A DNA stretch of 64,000 bases from Tissierella_A sp964489715 (GCA_964489715.1 CAZBAK010000004.1:1-64000); one strand, 5' to 3'; positions 34,594 through 42,805 are shown, counted from the first letter of the stretch. Notes: generated by a model not told the origin, from the letters alone. A program made the numbers and translations.

Positions 34594-35952
34594 CTAATTA
34601 ATAGAATTTCTTAAAAATTTTCCCATAGCTTTGGAAGTTATCTTTCCATTTTGAAAAATTGTAACTCCTCTTAGAATAGTCCTTTCTATCTTAGCTTTAA
34701 AATTCATACCTATTAGAGGACTAACTTCTTTATGCAGATAAAATAGATCCTCTGTTTGTAATATAAATTCTTTATCCAAGTCAACTATAGCTAAATCTGC
34801 ATCAAATCCAATTTCTATTTGCCCCTTATCTTTTAAGTTAAATAATTCTGCTGGATTTTTAGCAGTTAAATTTGCAATTTTATATAGCTCTAATCCTCTT
34901 TTATGGTAGCCTTCTGTCAAGAGTATATTTCTAGTTGATTGGCATCCTGAAATACCACCCCATATTTCAAAAAAATTTTCATCTGTTTTTAAGGCCATAG
35001 GAGATGGTGAATGGTCGGAACAGACAATATCTATATGATCCTTTAAAAGTTCTGCCCACAAATCTTCTAAGGTTTTTTTAGACCTAAGAGGAGGGGTACA
35101 TTTACCTAAACCTCCAAGATACTTTAAATCTTCGTCTGTAAAAGCAAGATATTGAGGCACTGTTTCACAGGTAATATCTACTCCTCTTTTCCTAGCATCA
35201 TACACCATTCTTACTCCTCTACCAGTACTGACATGTGCTATGTGAACTTTACATTTTGTTTCTGCTGCCAACAGTATAATTTTTTGTATAGCTTCAATCT
35301 CAGTTATTTCTGGCCTTGAATTTAAGAAATCTCTATAAGTGGTTTTTCCTTCTTTTTGAAATTTTCTTGTTAACTTATCTGTTATATCTTTATTTTCCCC
35401 ATGAACTATTACTGGCAATCCAAGTGTCTTAGCTATCTCCATACCTCTATAAAGAGTCCAGTCATCTGCAGCTTGAAATTCTTCAAGTCCACTAAAGCAA
35501 GTAAATGCTTTAAAACCTAAAACCCCCCTTTCAGCTAACTCTTCTAGATTTTCTAAGTTGTTCGGTGTAAGTCCACCCCAAAAACTATAATCAATAAGTG
35601 AGTTGGATCTTGCCCTCTCTAATTTCAAATCAAAATTCTTAGCACTTGTTGTTAGGGGAATTGAATTAAGTGGCATATCTGTAAAGGAAGTCATACCTCC
35701 TGCAGCCAAAGCACTTGAACCTGTCCATAGTGTCTCCCAATCTGTTCTTCCAGGTTCATTGAAATGAACATGTGAATCATATCCTCCTGGTAATATATGT
35801 CTATTCTCTGCATTGATTTCTTCTTTGCTAATAGATGTTATCTCTTCCTTTAGCTCTAAGATTTTTCCATCTAAGATTCCTATATCAAGTTTTTCAACCT
35901 TATCTTTCCTTACTACATTTCCATTTCTAATAATTAGATCATACTTTTTCAT
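34594..35952 (-). CDS. allB: Allantoinase AllB
   Basis: Zinc amidohydrolase that opens the hydantoin ring of allantoin. Metal ligands: GGYDSHVHFNEPGR (first two His), the carboxylated lysine in GFKAFTCFSG, VIVHGEN, KVHIAHVSTGRG and CSDHSPSP. The residues around them match allantoinase better than dihydropyrimidinase or dihydroorotase (PGRTDWETLWTGS, SDHSPSP). The length of 452 aa is typical. No other purine-degradation gene is near. AAGGAGGT precedes the ATG. A related hydantoinase activity cannot be ruled out. Confidence 0.88.
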   Translation of the reverse strand: MKKYDLIIRNGNVVRKDKVEKLDIGILDGKILELKEEITSISKEEINAENRHILPGGYDSHVHFNEPGRTDWETLWTGSSALAAGGMTSFTDMPLNSIPLTTSAKNFDLKLERARSNSLIDYSFWGGLTPNNLENLEELAERGVLGFKAFTCFSGLEEFQAADDWTLYRGMEIAKTLGLPVIVHGENKDITDKLTRKFQKEGKTTYRDFLNSRPEITEIEAIQKIILLAAETKCKVHIAHVSTGRGVRMVYDARKRGVDITCETVPQYLAFTDEDLKYLGGLGKCTPPLRSKKTLEDLWAELLKDHIDIVCSDHSPSPMALKTDENFFEIWGGISGCQSTRNILLTEGYHKRGLELYKIANLTAKNPAELFNLKDKGQIEIGFDADLAIVDLDKEFILQTEDLFYLHKEVSPLIGMNFKAKIERTILRGVTIFQNGKITSKAMGKFLRNSIN

Positions 35953-36004
35953 AATAACCTCCTTGAATATCTATCTTATCTTTCAATTTTTCTTATTAAA
36001 AGTT

Positions 36005-36826
36005 TTATCCAAGTGATACATCTAATATCATCATAAATACAAAACCTATCATATAACCTATAGTTGTAATATCAGCATGAACCCCTTTTTCTTTCTTCTG
36101 TCCTTCTGGTATAAGTTCTTCTACTACTACAAATATCATAGCTCCAGCAGCAAAAGATAATGCATATGGAAGTATTGGTCTCATTACCATTACTGCAATT
36201 GCTCCTAGTACACCTGATATAGGTTCAACGATTCCTGAAGCTTGTCCATAAAAGAAAGCCTTGCTTCTTGAAAAGCCTTCCCGCCTTAGAGGTATTGAAA
36301 CTGCTGCTCCTTCTGGAAAGTTTTGAAGGCCTATTCCTATTGCAAGTGCGACAGCTCCTACTAGAGTAGCCGATGGCAGGCCATAGGCTACTGCACCAAA
36401 AGCTACTCCTACAGCTAAGCCTTCTGGTATGTTATGTAAAGTAATAGCTAAGACTAGAAGCACACTTCTTTGTAGATTGGTCTTAATGCCTTCTGCATCC
36501 TTAGTCTTCATTCCTGAATGAAGGTGGGGAAGGATTTTGTCTACTAACAGTAAAAATAAACCCCCACTTAAAAATCCTATACTTGCTGTTAACCAGGGTT
36601 TTTGACCTAGTTCTTCAGCCATTTCAATCCCTGGTGCTAAAAGGGACCAAAAACTTGCTGCAGTCATAACTCCAGCAGCAAATCCAAGCATTGCATTTAA
36701 GACACTTTGATTTACTTTTTTAAAGAAAAATACCAAAGAAGCCCCAAGTGCTGTAACCCCCCATGTAAAAATAGTTGCTAAGAATGCTTGCATAACTGGT
36801 GAGAATTTTGATAACCAGTTTAACAT
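36005..36826 (-). CDS. ZIP family metal transporter (ZupT/GufA-like)
   Basis: Divalent metal (probably zinc) importer with eight membrane helices. Helices IV and V carry the metal-site motifs ITLHNIPEGLAVGVAFG and IGLQNFPEGAAVSIPL, which mark the GufA branch. The cytoplasmic loop is short and has an HLHSG histidine cluster. The length of 273 aa is standard. It lies 50 bp upstream of the zinc enzyme allB on the same strand; a shared transcript is possible but no functional link is shown. Confidence 0.93.
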   Translation of the reverse strand: MLNWLSKFSPVMQAFLATIFTWGVTALGASLVFFFKKVNQSVLNAMLGFAAGVMTAASFWSLLAPGIEMAEELGQKPWLTASIGFLSGGLFLLLVDKILPHLHSGMKTKDAEGIKTNLQRSVLLVLAITLHNIPEGLAVGVAFGAVAYGLPSATLVGAVALAIGIGLQNFPEGAAVSIPLRREGFSRSKAFFYGQASGIVEPISGVLGAIAVMVMRPILPYALSFAAGAMIFVVVEELIPEGQKKEKGVHADITTIGYMIGFVFMMILDVSLG

Positions 36827-36921
36827 ATGATTTCCTCCTATCTATAGGAATAATAATTCATACATCTATTTACCCTTTTTTTCTTTAAGTATTCTAAATT
36901 ATTCTGTTTTGTATTTTAAAA

Positions 36922-36969
36922 AGAAAAAACGTCTATCAAGTTAATAATCCAGTACTTGTAGACGCTTTT
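36922..36969 (-). terminator. Terminator after the DUF4282 gene
   Basis: Hairpin with outer arms 36930-36936 and 36958-36964, a one-base bulge, inner arms 36938-36941 and 36954-36957, and a long minus-strand T-run at 36922-36929. Confidence 0.8.
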
Positions 36970-36971
36970 TC

Positions 36972-37280
36972 TTATTTGTTTTTAATTTCTACTAAAGATT
37001 CATGAATTTTAAAAATAACAATAAGTAATTCACATTGAACTCTTACTATAATCGGAGAAAGAACTAAAAGTATTATACCACCGAATACTTGCATTCCTCC
37101 ACCATAATATGAGTTTAAACCTGAAATAATGATCCCTAAAGATAACAATATACTAAATACTAAACCTACATAAAAAACTATTTTTATAATTCCTGGTGTT
37201 ATCATCTTATCAAAACTTAAAAAGGTTTTGATAAAGCCTTCTTCTTTTATATCTTTAACTTCATTTTCAAATTCTTCCAT
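36972..37280 (-). CDS. DUF4282 small membrane protein
   Basis: A 102-aa protein with a charged N-terminus (22 aa), then two membrane helices (about 33-55 and 65-85) separated by a glycine-rich turn (YYGGGMQVFGG), and the conserved IIVRVQCELLIVIFKIHESL ending of the DUF4282 family. Function unknown. It stands alone between terminators; AGGGGG precedes the ATG. Confidence 0.8.
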   Translation of the reverse strand: MEEFENEVKDIKEEGFIKTFLSFDKMITPGIIKIVFYVGLVFSILLSLGIIISGLNSYYGGGMQVFGGIILLVLSPIIVRVQCELLIVIFKIHESLVEIKNK

Positions 37281-37388
37281 TGCTATTTTCCCCCTTTCTA
37301 TAATATATTATTATGCCCATGCAATAAGTATCCATGATAAACAATTTCTTGTCAAATACATATCAAATAATTTCTAAAATTATTTAAA

Positions 37389-37447
37389 TCCTAAAAACAG
37401 CCTCCTAGGCAAAATTTAAATTTTGTCTATAAAGTCTGTTCTTAGGA
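37389..37447 (-). terminator. Long imperfect hairpin downstream of the 526-aa protein gene
   Basis: Nested inverted repeats (outer 37389-37400 with 37436-37447, inner 37406-37417 with 37418-37429) form a 59-nt hairpin starting 8 bases past the stop codon at 37455. The minus-strand sequence afterwards is AT-rich without a strong T-run. It may end or protect the transcript. Confidence 0.5.
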
Positions 37448-37454
37448 CTCATTA

Positions 37455-39035
37455 TTATTTTAATATAGCTGGAACTATATCATCTTCTGATTCTTCTGTG
37501 TCTAGTTTAATTTTATCTCCAATATTTAATATACTTACTCTTCTATTATCTGATATATCCAGTAAATAATAGCTAGCTTTATCTTCCAATTTAACAAAGT
37601 ATATTGAATTTCCATCTATAGTTGCAGTTCTTATATCTTCAATAGTTCCAGATATCTCTATATCTTCAGAACTACTAGTATCAGCCCCACCATCTTTAAG
37701 CAGTTTCTTGTACTCTGATAAGGTATTTGAAATGCTAGTTCCTGTAGCTACTATTTGATACTTTTCAACATTTATCATTCCATACATCTTTATCAAACCC
37801 CCACTATCCTTTAATGATACCAAATATGTTGGTTGATTTTCTATTTTTAATAACAGTGGGAAAGTTGCCTTGTATCCTAAATGTTGGACTGCTCCTTCTG
37901 CACTGGCCATTGCAGAAAACTCTTCAGCACCTGATATTGGAAATGAATATGATTTTTTGGTTCTTTTATTCATCAAAACAAATCCTATATTACTCTCATC
38001 TTTTCCAACACTTGTTATTCCAGTATAGATCCAATTGTCATCACCTTGTGGTATATAATTATAACCTTCAGTAGTTCTTTTTACTCCTTTTTGCCCTATC
38101 AATGAATTTATAAAGCCACTCTGATACATTCCATACCTATCATATTGTTCTAAAAGCAAGCTGGAACCATAAACATTATCAACCCATTCTGGTATTTCAT
38201 CTAAAGCATACTCCTGGTGTTCTCCTGTAACAGCATTTACTAGGACTGCACCTTTTACATCTTCTCCCCCAAACAATCCTATTGTTTTGTCCATAATTGC
38301 TGCTAGCCAATAAGGATTTTCTTCTTCATCTAGCTCTAGTGTCGATTCCCAGAATATTTTAGTTGGATACTTTACTCTTAAATATCTATCTATATTTTTA
38401 AATAAATAGTCGCTTTTTGTATATTTCATTCCTCCCTCTACCCTGACTAATTCTGCTTCTTGCGTATTCATATCTACTTTAATAAAGCCTGGTGTTCCGT
38501 TTTTTCTATTATTGAACCATTTAAAGAAATCTGCATGATTTAAACTAGCAACTCTAGAAGGTACACCTTTTACAGTTATCTGTTCTGTATCATTTATTTC
38601 AAATTGAGAGATAACATCCTGTAGACCTCCTAATTTTCTGTTGGCTATTTTCATTGCACTATCTTTATCTAATAAAGGTACATTGTCTATAGTAGCACTA
38701 TAGTCCTTAAAATCTTTCTCTACTATGCTATCACTTATCATTTTAGAATAACTTTTAGATCTAAGTACAGGTGAACTCAATCCTCTCATTATAAAAAATA
38801 TGACTACAATTATAAAAATCAATGGTATAGTTTTTTTAATTATTTTTGAAGACTCATCTGGTGATACAAGATAAAATAGAGCGGTCATCAAGCTTATAAA
38901 TCCAATTATAGCTACTACAAATACCCAAAAGAGTTCTGATTTTATATTGAGTGGTGGTAAAAAGATGTAATATATTACAGATATAAAGATTAAAGTTGCT
39001 AAACTTATTATTGAAATTGTTTGCTTTTTATTCAT
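37455..39035 (-). CDS. Large membrane-anchored protein of unknown function
   Basis: I do not recognise the family with certainty. Three N-terminal membrane helices (about 7-28, 36-58 and 70-86) are followed by a soluble region of about 430 residues that is probably extracytoplasmic. It contains a GAVLVNAVTGEHQEYALDEIPEW segment (in parts), reminiscent of PepSY-like folds, and a C-terminal beta-rich piece (ISGTIEDIRTATIDGNSIYFVKLED, in parts) that could be an OB-type fold. No catalytic motif is visible. It has its own ribosome binding site (AAGGAG) and is monocistronic or read with the methyltransferase upstream. Confidence 0.7.
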   Translation of the reverse strand: MNKKQTISIISLATLIFISVIYYIFLPPLNIKSELFWVFVVAIIGFISLMTALFYLVSPDESSKIIKKTIPLIFIIVVIFFIMRGLSSPVLRSKSYSKMISDSIVEKDFKDYSATIDNVPLLDKDSAMKIANRKLGGLQDVISQFEINDTEQITVKGVPSRVASLNHADFFKWFNNRKNGTPGFIKVDMNTQEAELVRVEGGMKYTKSDYLFKNIDRYLRVKYPTKIFWESTLELDEEENPYWLAAIMDKTIGLFGGEDVKGAVLVNAVTGEHQEYALDEIPEWVDNVYGSSLLLEQYDRYGMYQSGFINSLIGQKGVKRTTEGYNYIPQGDDNWIYTGITSVGKDESNIGFVLMNKRTKKSYSFPISGAEEFSAMASAEGAVQHLGYKATFPLLLKIENQPTYLVSLKDSGGLIKMYGMINVEKYQIVATGTSISNTLSEYKKLLKDGGADTSSSEDIEISGTIEDIRTATIDGNSIYFVKLEDKASYYLLDISDNRRVSILNIGDKIKLDTEESEDDIVPAILK

Positions 39036-39083
39036 AAAACACTCCTTGTTTTTAATAGATTATTTATTTCTTATACTTACTTA

Positions 39084-39638
39084 CTAAAATTCTAATACAT
39101 ATCCATAGAAATTATCTCCTAATATAAATTTATCAAGAATCTTTAGCTTATATTCTTTAGCAATTTCTTCTAATTCTTCTTGAGATATTCTGATTTCTCT
39201 TGGAGGTCCCATTTTAGTTTCTCTCTTATGAAATTCTATTATCATTATTTTTCCATTTTCTTTTAATATTCTCTTTATTTCACTAAACATAGTCTCTTTT
39301 CTATCTATATGATGCAAGACTGTTACTAATATAACTAAATCACAAGCAGCATCATCTACTGGCAATATATCTGATTCTACTTTTTTTACCTTTACATTTT
39401 CTAGTTTTTTATCTTTTATTTTAGTTTTGAGGATTTTTATCATCTCATCTGATTTTTCAAGAACATAGATTTTCTCCCTACTAATTTTACTAGCAGGAAG
39501 AGCAAATACACCTGTACCGGCTCCAATATCACATAAAACCATGTCATCCTTAAAGCCTGCTCTTTTTAAGGTCTCTCTTGGCTTAAGTTCATCTAATCTC
39601 TCCTTACTTTCAAACTTTTTTATTTTTTTACTATCCAT
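39084..39638 (-). CDS. Class I SAM-dependent methyltransferase
   Basis: A 184-aa Rossmann-type methyltransferase: motif I LCDIGAGTGVFALPA, an acidic motif II (KIYVLEKSDEM), and a post-I DAACDLVILVTVLHHI segment as in UbiE-like or arsenite-type enzymes. The substrate cannot be told. It has AAGGAG before the ATG and lies 48 bp upstream of the 526-aa membrane protein gene. Confidence 0.85.
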   Translation of the reverse strand: MDSKKIKKFESKERLDELKPRETLKRAGFKDDMVLCDIGAGTGVFALPASKISREKIYVLEKSDEMIKILKTKIKDKKLENVKVKKVESDILPVDDAACDLVILVTVLHHIDRKETMFSEIKRILKENGKIMIIEFHKRETKMGPPREIRISQEELEEIAKEYKLKILDKFILGDNFYGYVLEF

Positions 39639-39823
39639 AAATTATCACTCCTTAATTGGCATTTATATAATTATACCCATATAATTATATAATCCAAGCT
39701 TATCTATAGGACTTTCTAAAAGTATATCATACTTCTTCTCTGTATTTATCTAAACTCTTATTTGGATTTTCCTTGATATAGATTAAACAGAAAATATAGA
39801 TGCTTCAATCTCCAGCTATATTA

Positions 39824-39852
39824 TATACAATCTATCTCCATTCATATATAAT
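39824..39852 (+). promoter_or_regulatory. Promoter of the 128-aa protein gene
   Basis: TATACA (39824-39829), 17-bp spacer, TATAAT (39847-39852), 36 bp before the ATG. The -10 is consensus. The upstream part of this 250-bp gap (39639-39823) shows no other feature. Confidence 0.5.
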
Positions 39853-39888
39853 GAATTATAGAGATTAAAACTTTGGAGGGTATATTTT

Positions 39889-40275
39889 ATGATTAAAGCA
39901 TATGTAACATGTATTTCAACTTACTATGAAGGAGAAGATATTGAAATCAGATATAGTATATTTAAGGATGATGAGTTAATACAGAAAGAATCTTTTTATG
40001 AAGATTATCAAAAACCTGCTCTTTGCGGACTAATATCAGTAAAAAGATTATTAAAAGATTTAGAAAACTTTATTGATGAGGAAATAGTAATTATTGTAAA
40101 TGATGGTTCACTATTTGAAATCTTAAATAATACATCTAGAACTCCCAAACAAGAAGTACAAGATCTAGGACGTCAAGTTAGAACAATTATGAATAAATTT
40201 CACAACATAAGAATTGAAAATGTTAGTGGAGATCATCTTGAAATTGAAAAATGGAATAATATTTTAAGCCCTTAA
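39889..40275 (+). CDS. Hypothetical protein, possibly RNase H-like fold
   Basis: A 128-aa soluble protein that I do not recognise. The order of elements (YVTCISTYYEG strand start, then LCGLISVKRLLKDLENF helix, EIVIIVNDGSLFEIL, a helix QEVQDLGRQVRTIMNKF, and VSGDHLEIEKWNNI) resembles the RNase HI fold, where an Asp-rich centre and a late His-containing loop occur, but the first catalytic Asp is not evident. It has its own promoter, a strong GGAGGG site and its own terminator, so it is a real single-gene unit. Confidence 0.6.
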   Translation: MIKAYVTCISTYYEGEDIEIRYSIFKDDELIQKESFYEDYQKPALCGLISVKRLLKDLENFIDEEIVIIVNDGSLFEILNNTSRTPKQEVQDLGRQVRTIMNKFHNIRIENVSGDHLEIEKWNNILSP

Positions 40276-40307
40276 AATTTCATTATATAGAAATTTTAAA
40301 GTATTCT

Positions 40308-40347
40308 ACAAAAATCATCCTCTTTATTTAAATAGGGTGATTTTTGT
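40308..40347 (+). terminator. Terminator after the 128-aa protein gene
   Basis: Hairpin arms 40308-40321 and 40334-40347, G-T wobble included, with a T-rich tail to 40352. Confidence 0.85.
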
Positions 40348-40377
40348 GTTTTAAAACTATAATATTTTTATAATCTA

Positions 40378-40406
40378 TTGACAGCTATTTTATATTATGA
40401 TACTAT
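40378..40406 (+). promoter_or_regulatory. Promoter of the padR-permease unit
   Basis: TTGACA (40378-40383), 17-bp spacer, TACTAT (40401-40406). The -35 and spacing are ideal. The -10 element overlaps the palindrome described in the next entry. Confidence 0.75.
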
Positions 40407-40436
40407 GTGCATATTGCATATAGCTTTTGTGCATAT
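40403..40436 (+). promoter_or_regulatory. Probable PadR operator (palindrome and TGCATAT repeats)
   Basis: A 21-bp inverted repeat (40403-40423) with arms of 9 bp matching at 8 positions and a 3-bp centre; inside and after it the heptamer TGCATAT occurs three times (40408-40414, 40415-40421, 40430-40436). It covers the -10 element and the start of the transcript, the right place for a PadR-type repressor that controls its own operon. Confidence 0.6.
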
Positions 40437-40457
40437 AGTGAAAGTGAGGTCTATATC

Positions 40458-40811
40458 ATGAAAAATAAAGAATGTAACTTAAAGTATAATAAAGGTAGAT
40501 TTATTGAAGCTTGTTTGCTTTGTTTGTTAAAAGAAAACAAGTCCTACGGCTATAGCCTTATGGAAAACTTATCGAATTTTGGATTTGAAAAAGATGAAGT
40601 AAATATAAGCATTATATATCGGCGATTAAGGGGTATGGAAGAGGAAAACTTGGTTATATCATCTTGGAGCGAGAGCGACCAAGGCCCCCAAAAAAGAGTA
40701 TATGAGATAACAGATGAAGGTATAAGAGAACTGGATAATTGGATAGATTTTCTTACTTCTCGAAAAAAACGTATTACAAAGATAATAAATAAATATAATT
40801 CACTAAAATAA
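40458..40811 (+). CDS. PadR family transcriptional regulator
   Basis: Winged-helix repressor (117 aa). The N-terminal domain reads RFIEACLLCLLKENKSYGYSL (in parts), followed by INISIIYRRLRGMEEENLV-type recognition helix and wing (SSWSESDQGPQKRVYEITDEGI, in parts) and a short C-terminal helix. A longer frame opens at 40407 within the -10 region and is impossible as a start; the ATG at 40458 has GTGAGG 7 bp upstream. It heads a unit with two small permeases. The ligand is unknown. Confidence 0.92.
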   Translation: MKNKECNLKYNKGRFIEACLLCLLKENKSYGYSLMENLSNFGFEKDEVNISIIYRRLRGMEEENLVISSWSESDQGPQKRVYEITDEGIRELDNWIDFLTSRKKRITKIINKYNSLK

Positions 40812-40833
40812 CAATTAATTTTAGGAGGTAAAT

Positions 40834-41313
40834 ATGCAAAATAAAATCTTTTACATTTTAGCTATAGTTCTTTTGATTATTTCTTATTTTAAAGATAAGA
40901 ACAAAACAAAAGAATCTCTGAAGAAAGCTTGGAAATCATTTGAAAATATATTACCACAGATGCTAGGTATACTTACTAGTGTTGGTATTATAATAGCTTT
41001 TTTAAATCCTGAAACCATTAGTAAATTGATAGGTAGTTCATCTGGTTATCTTGGAATAGCACTTGCTGCTATTATTGGTTCCATCACTCTTATTCCTGGA
41101 TTTATTGCTTTTCCAACTGCTGCTATATTATTACAAAATGGTGCCGGATATATGCAAATAGGAGCTTTTATATCTTCACTTATGATGGTTGGACTATTAA
41201 CTATGCCTATGGAGATAATGTACTTTGGTAAGAAATCTACTTTTTTAAGAAATTCTATGGCATTTGCATTTTCTTTTATTGTAGCAATTATCCTTGGAAA
41301 GGTGGTTGGATAA
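40834..41313 (+). CDS. Half-size permease, N-terminal partner (ArsP/DUF318-like)
   Basis: A 159-aa membrane protein with about four to five helices. The motif GFIAFPTAAILLQNGAGYMQIG and the LTMPMEIMYFG segment match one half of the two-repeat permease family (PF03773), but without the cysteines of the ArsP motif. It has a strong AGGAGGT site. The stop codon is one base before the start of the second half. Probably the two proteins form a heterodimeric transporter. Confidence 0.75.
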   Translation: MQNKIFYILAIVLLIISYFKDKNKTKESLKKAWKSFENILPQMLGILTSVGIIIAFLNPETISKLIGSSSGYLGIALAAIIGSITLIPGFIAFPTAAILLQNGAGYMQIGAFISSLMMVGLLTMPMEIMYFGKKSTFLRNSMAFAFSFIVAIILGKVVG

Positions 41314-41314
41314 G

Positions 41315-41845
41315 ATGAAATGGATTAAAAAATATTTAATTTTTATTATAGCTTCTCTTATTATTGGATTGATGTTTCTATGGAATAGAGACTTAGGATT
41401 AGAAGCTATAGACACGGTTAAATTTAGTTTTAAAGAAATGATAATGGTATTACCTCCTATCTTTATATTGTTAGGCTTATTAGATACTTGGGTGCCTAAG
41501 GATACTATGGTAAGGTTTATGGGTGAAGGCTCAGGAATATTAGGTATACTGCTGTCTTTTCTTCTAGGTTCTGCAGCTGCTGGACCTCTTTATGGAGCTT
41601 TCCCTGTTGCAGCAGTATTCATGAAAAAAGGTGTAAAATTTACAAATATACTGATATTTTTAGGTGCTTGGTCTACAACTAAATTACCTATGATCTTATT
41701 TGAAATTGCATCTATGGGAACAAAGTTTGCTTTAACTAGATTCTTAATAAATATTCCAGCTATACTTATAATAGCCTATGTTACAAATAGATCTTTGAAT
41801 AAAAAAGAGATTGATAGCATATACAATAGAGCTGAAAGACTATAA
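41315..41845 (+). CDS. Half-size permease, C-terminal partner (ArsP/DUF318-like)
   Basis: A 176-aa membrane protein with about five helices. GPLYGAFPVAAVFMKKGVKF and TTKLPMILFEIASMG are equivalent to the motifs of the preceding gene, so the two are halves of one internally repeated permease. An in-frame TTG at 41294 lies inside the first gene; the ATG at 41315 has AAGGTGG upstream and is chosen. The intact signals argue against a recent frameshift. The substrate is unknown. Confidence 0.75.
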   Translation: MKWIKKYLIFIIASLIIGLMFLWNRDLGLEAIDTVKFSFKEMIMVLPPIFILLGLLDTWVPKDTMVRFMGEGSGILGILLSFLLGSAAAGPLYGAFPVAAVFMKKGVKFTNILIFLGAWSTTKLPMILFEIASMGTKFALTRFLINIPAILIIAYVTNRSLNKKEIDSIYNRAERL

Positions 41846-41891
41846 ATTAACTCCTCTAAAATTATTTTAGAGGAGTTAATTTATAGTCTTT
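41835..41891. terminator. 27-bp perfect inverted repeat, bidirectional terminator
   Basis: Arms 41835-41861 and 41865-41891 match without a mismatch around a TTA loop. The repeat includes the last codons and stop of the permease gene and reaches the stop of the convergent methyltransferase gene. Confidence 0.85.
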
Positions 41892-42490
41892 TACTTATAA
41901 GGCTCTAATATATACCAAGATGCTCTTTTATCCACATTTACTATTTTAACATCTTTAAAATACTCTTTCATTTCATCTTCAGCTACTTTGATAAAGTTAA
42001 AATAATCTCCTCTTTCTAGCCATTCTATAAGCGTTGTAAGAAGTGCTCTATTTTTATTATAATCGTGAAATATTATCTTTTCTTTAGCTAATCTTGAAGC
42101 TTCTTTATACAGTTTGATCCTATCATTTTTTTTAAGTCCATGAGCTAGGTAAGAAGAGATAACTATATCAAAACTATTATCCTTAAATGGAAAAGCTATA
42201 TTTGGATTTACTTTATAGATCTCTATTTCTGTATCTCTTAGTTTCCTTTTAGCTATTTCTACCATTTTTTCTGAAGCATCCACTCCTACAGGTTTTAATC
42301 CTTTTGTATATAATACATAGCAAAGAGCTCCTGTTCCACAGCCAATATCTAAAACACTTTTATATTCTCTTATATCTAAATCTTTTTTTACTCTCAATAT
42401 TATTTTATTATAATATTTCACTTGAAACTTGTAAAAGATTGCATATATTGGAGCTATAAAATCAAATATTTTAACACCATTATTGTTCAT
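41891..42490 (-). CDS. Class I SAM-dependent methyltransferase
   Basis: A 199-aa methyltransferase with motif I VLDIGCGTGALCYVL, motif II VGVDASEKMVEIAKRK and DIVISSYLAHGL as post-II segment, as in the Methyltransf_11 group. The N-terminus FDFIAPIYAIFYKFQVKYY resembles UbiE-like or phospholipid methyltransferase N-termini. Substrate unknown. GGGAGGG precedes the ATG. It converges on the permease pair. Confidence 0.85.
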   Translation of the reverse strand: MNNNGVKIFDFIAPIYAIFYKFQVKYYNKIILRVKKDLDIREYKSVLDIGCGTGALCYVLYTKGLKPVGVDASEKMVEIAKRKLRDTEIEIYKVNPNIAFPFKDNSFDIVISSYLAHGLKKNDRIKLYKEASRLAKEKIIFHDYNKNRALLTTLIEWLERGDYFNFIKVAEDEMKEYFKDVKIVNVDKRASWYILEPYK

Positions 42491-42578
42491 ATATCCCTCC
42501 CATACTTTTTTTATAAATATCTTTATTTCTATTTTACCCCTATCATCGGTTTTATAAATAATAAATTTCTTGCTTAAG

Positions 42579-42608
42579 TTGAAAAATTATGTTATTATAA
42601 TTTATATT
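42579..42608 (+). promoter_or_regulatory. Possible promoter of tRNA-Leu(CAA)
   Basis: TTGAAA (42579-42584), 18-bp spacer, TATATT (42603-42608). A consensus TATAAT at 42596-42601 lies too close to this -35, so the exact -10 is open. Confidence 0.35.
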
Positions 42609-42615
42609 GACATAA

Positions 42616-42702
42616 GCCGGTGTGTCGGAACTGGCAGACGAGACAGACTCAAAATCTGTTATCCGTATGGGTGTGTGGGTTCGAGTCCCACCATCGGCAC
42701 CA
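42616..42702 (+). tRNA. tRNA-Leu (anticodon CAA)
   Basis: Class II tRNA: acceptor GCCGGTG pairs with CATCGGC (one G-T wobble), anticodon stem ACAGA/TCTGT with loop CTCAAAA (anticodon CAA), long variable arm, T-arm GTGGGTTCGAGTCCCAC, encoded CCA at 42700-42702. It decodes UUG. Confidence 0.95.
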
Positions 42703-42728
42703 TTAATATATTTTTGAAAATATATCTT

Positions 42729-42755
42729 AGATAAGACTAAAGTCTTATCTTTTTT
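42729..42755 (+). terminator. Terminator of tRNA-Leu(CAA)
   Basis: Perfect 10-bp inverted repeat (42729-42738 with 42741-42750) followed by a T-run to 42755. Confidence 0.85.
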
Positions 42756-42773
42756 AATGCCAACTTAAATATA

Positions 42774-42805
42774 AAAGGAATATAGTTCTAGAGCTATATT
42801 CCTTT
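42774..42805 (-). terminator. Terminator after the lipoprotein gene
   Basis: Hairpin arms 42774-42785 and 42794-42805 pair perfectly over 12 bp, with TTTTAT following on the minus strand. Confidence 0.75.

Noticed and set aside
40403..40436. TGCATAT repeats as the beginning of a CRISPR or microsatellite
   Set aside because: Only three 7-bp copies, without equal spacers, placed exactly at a promoter; an operator is the better reading.
40834..41845. A single permease gene broken by a frameshift
   Set aside because: Each half has its own Shine-Dalgarno sequence, start and stop, and internal motif; the halves are homologous to each other as in a natural gene pair.
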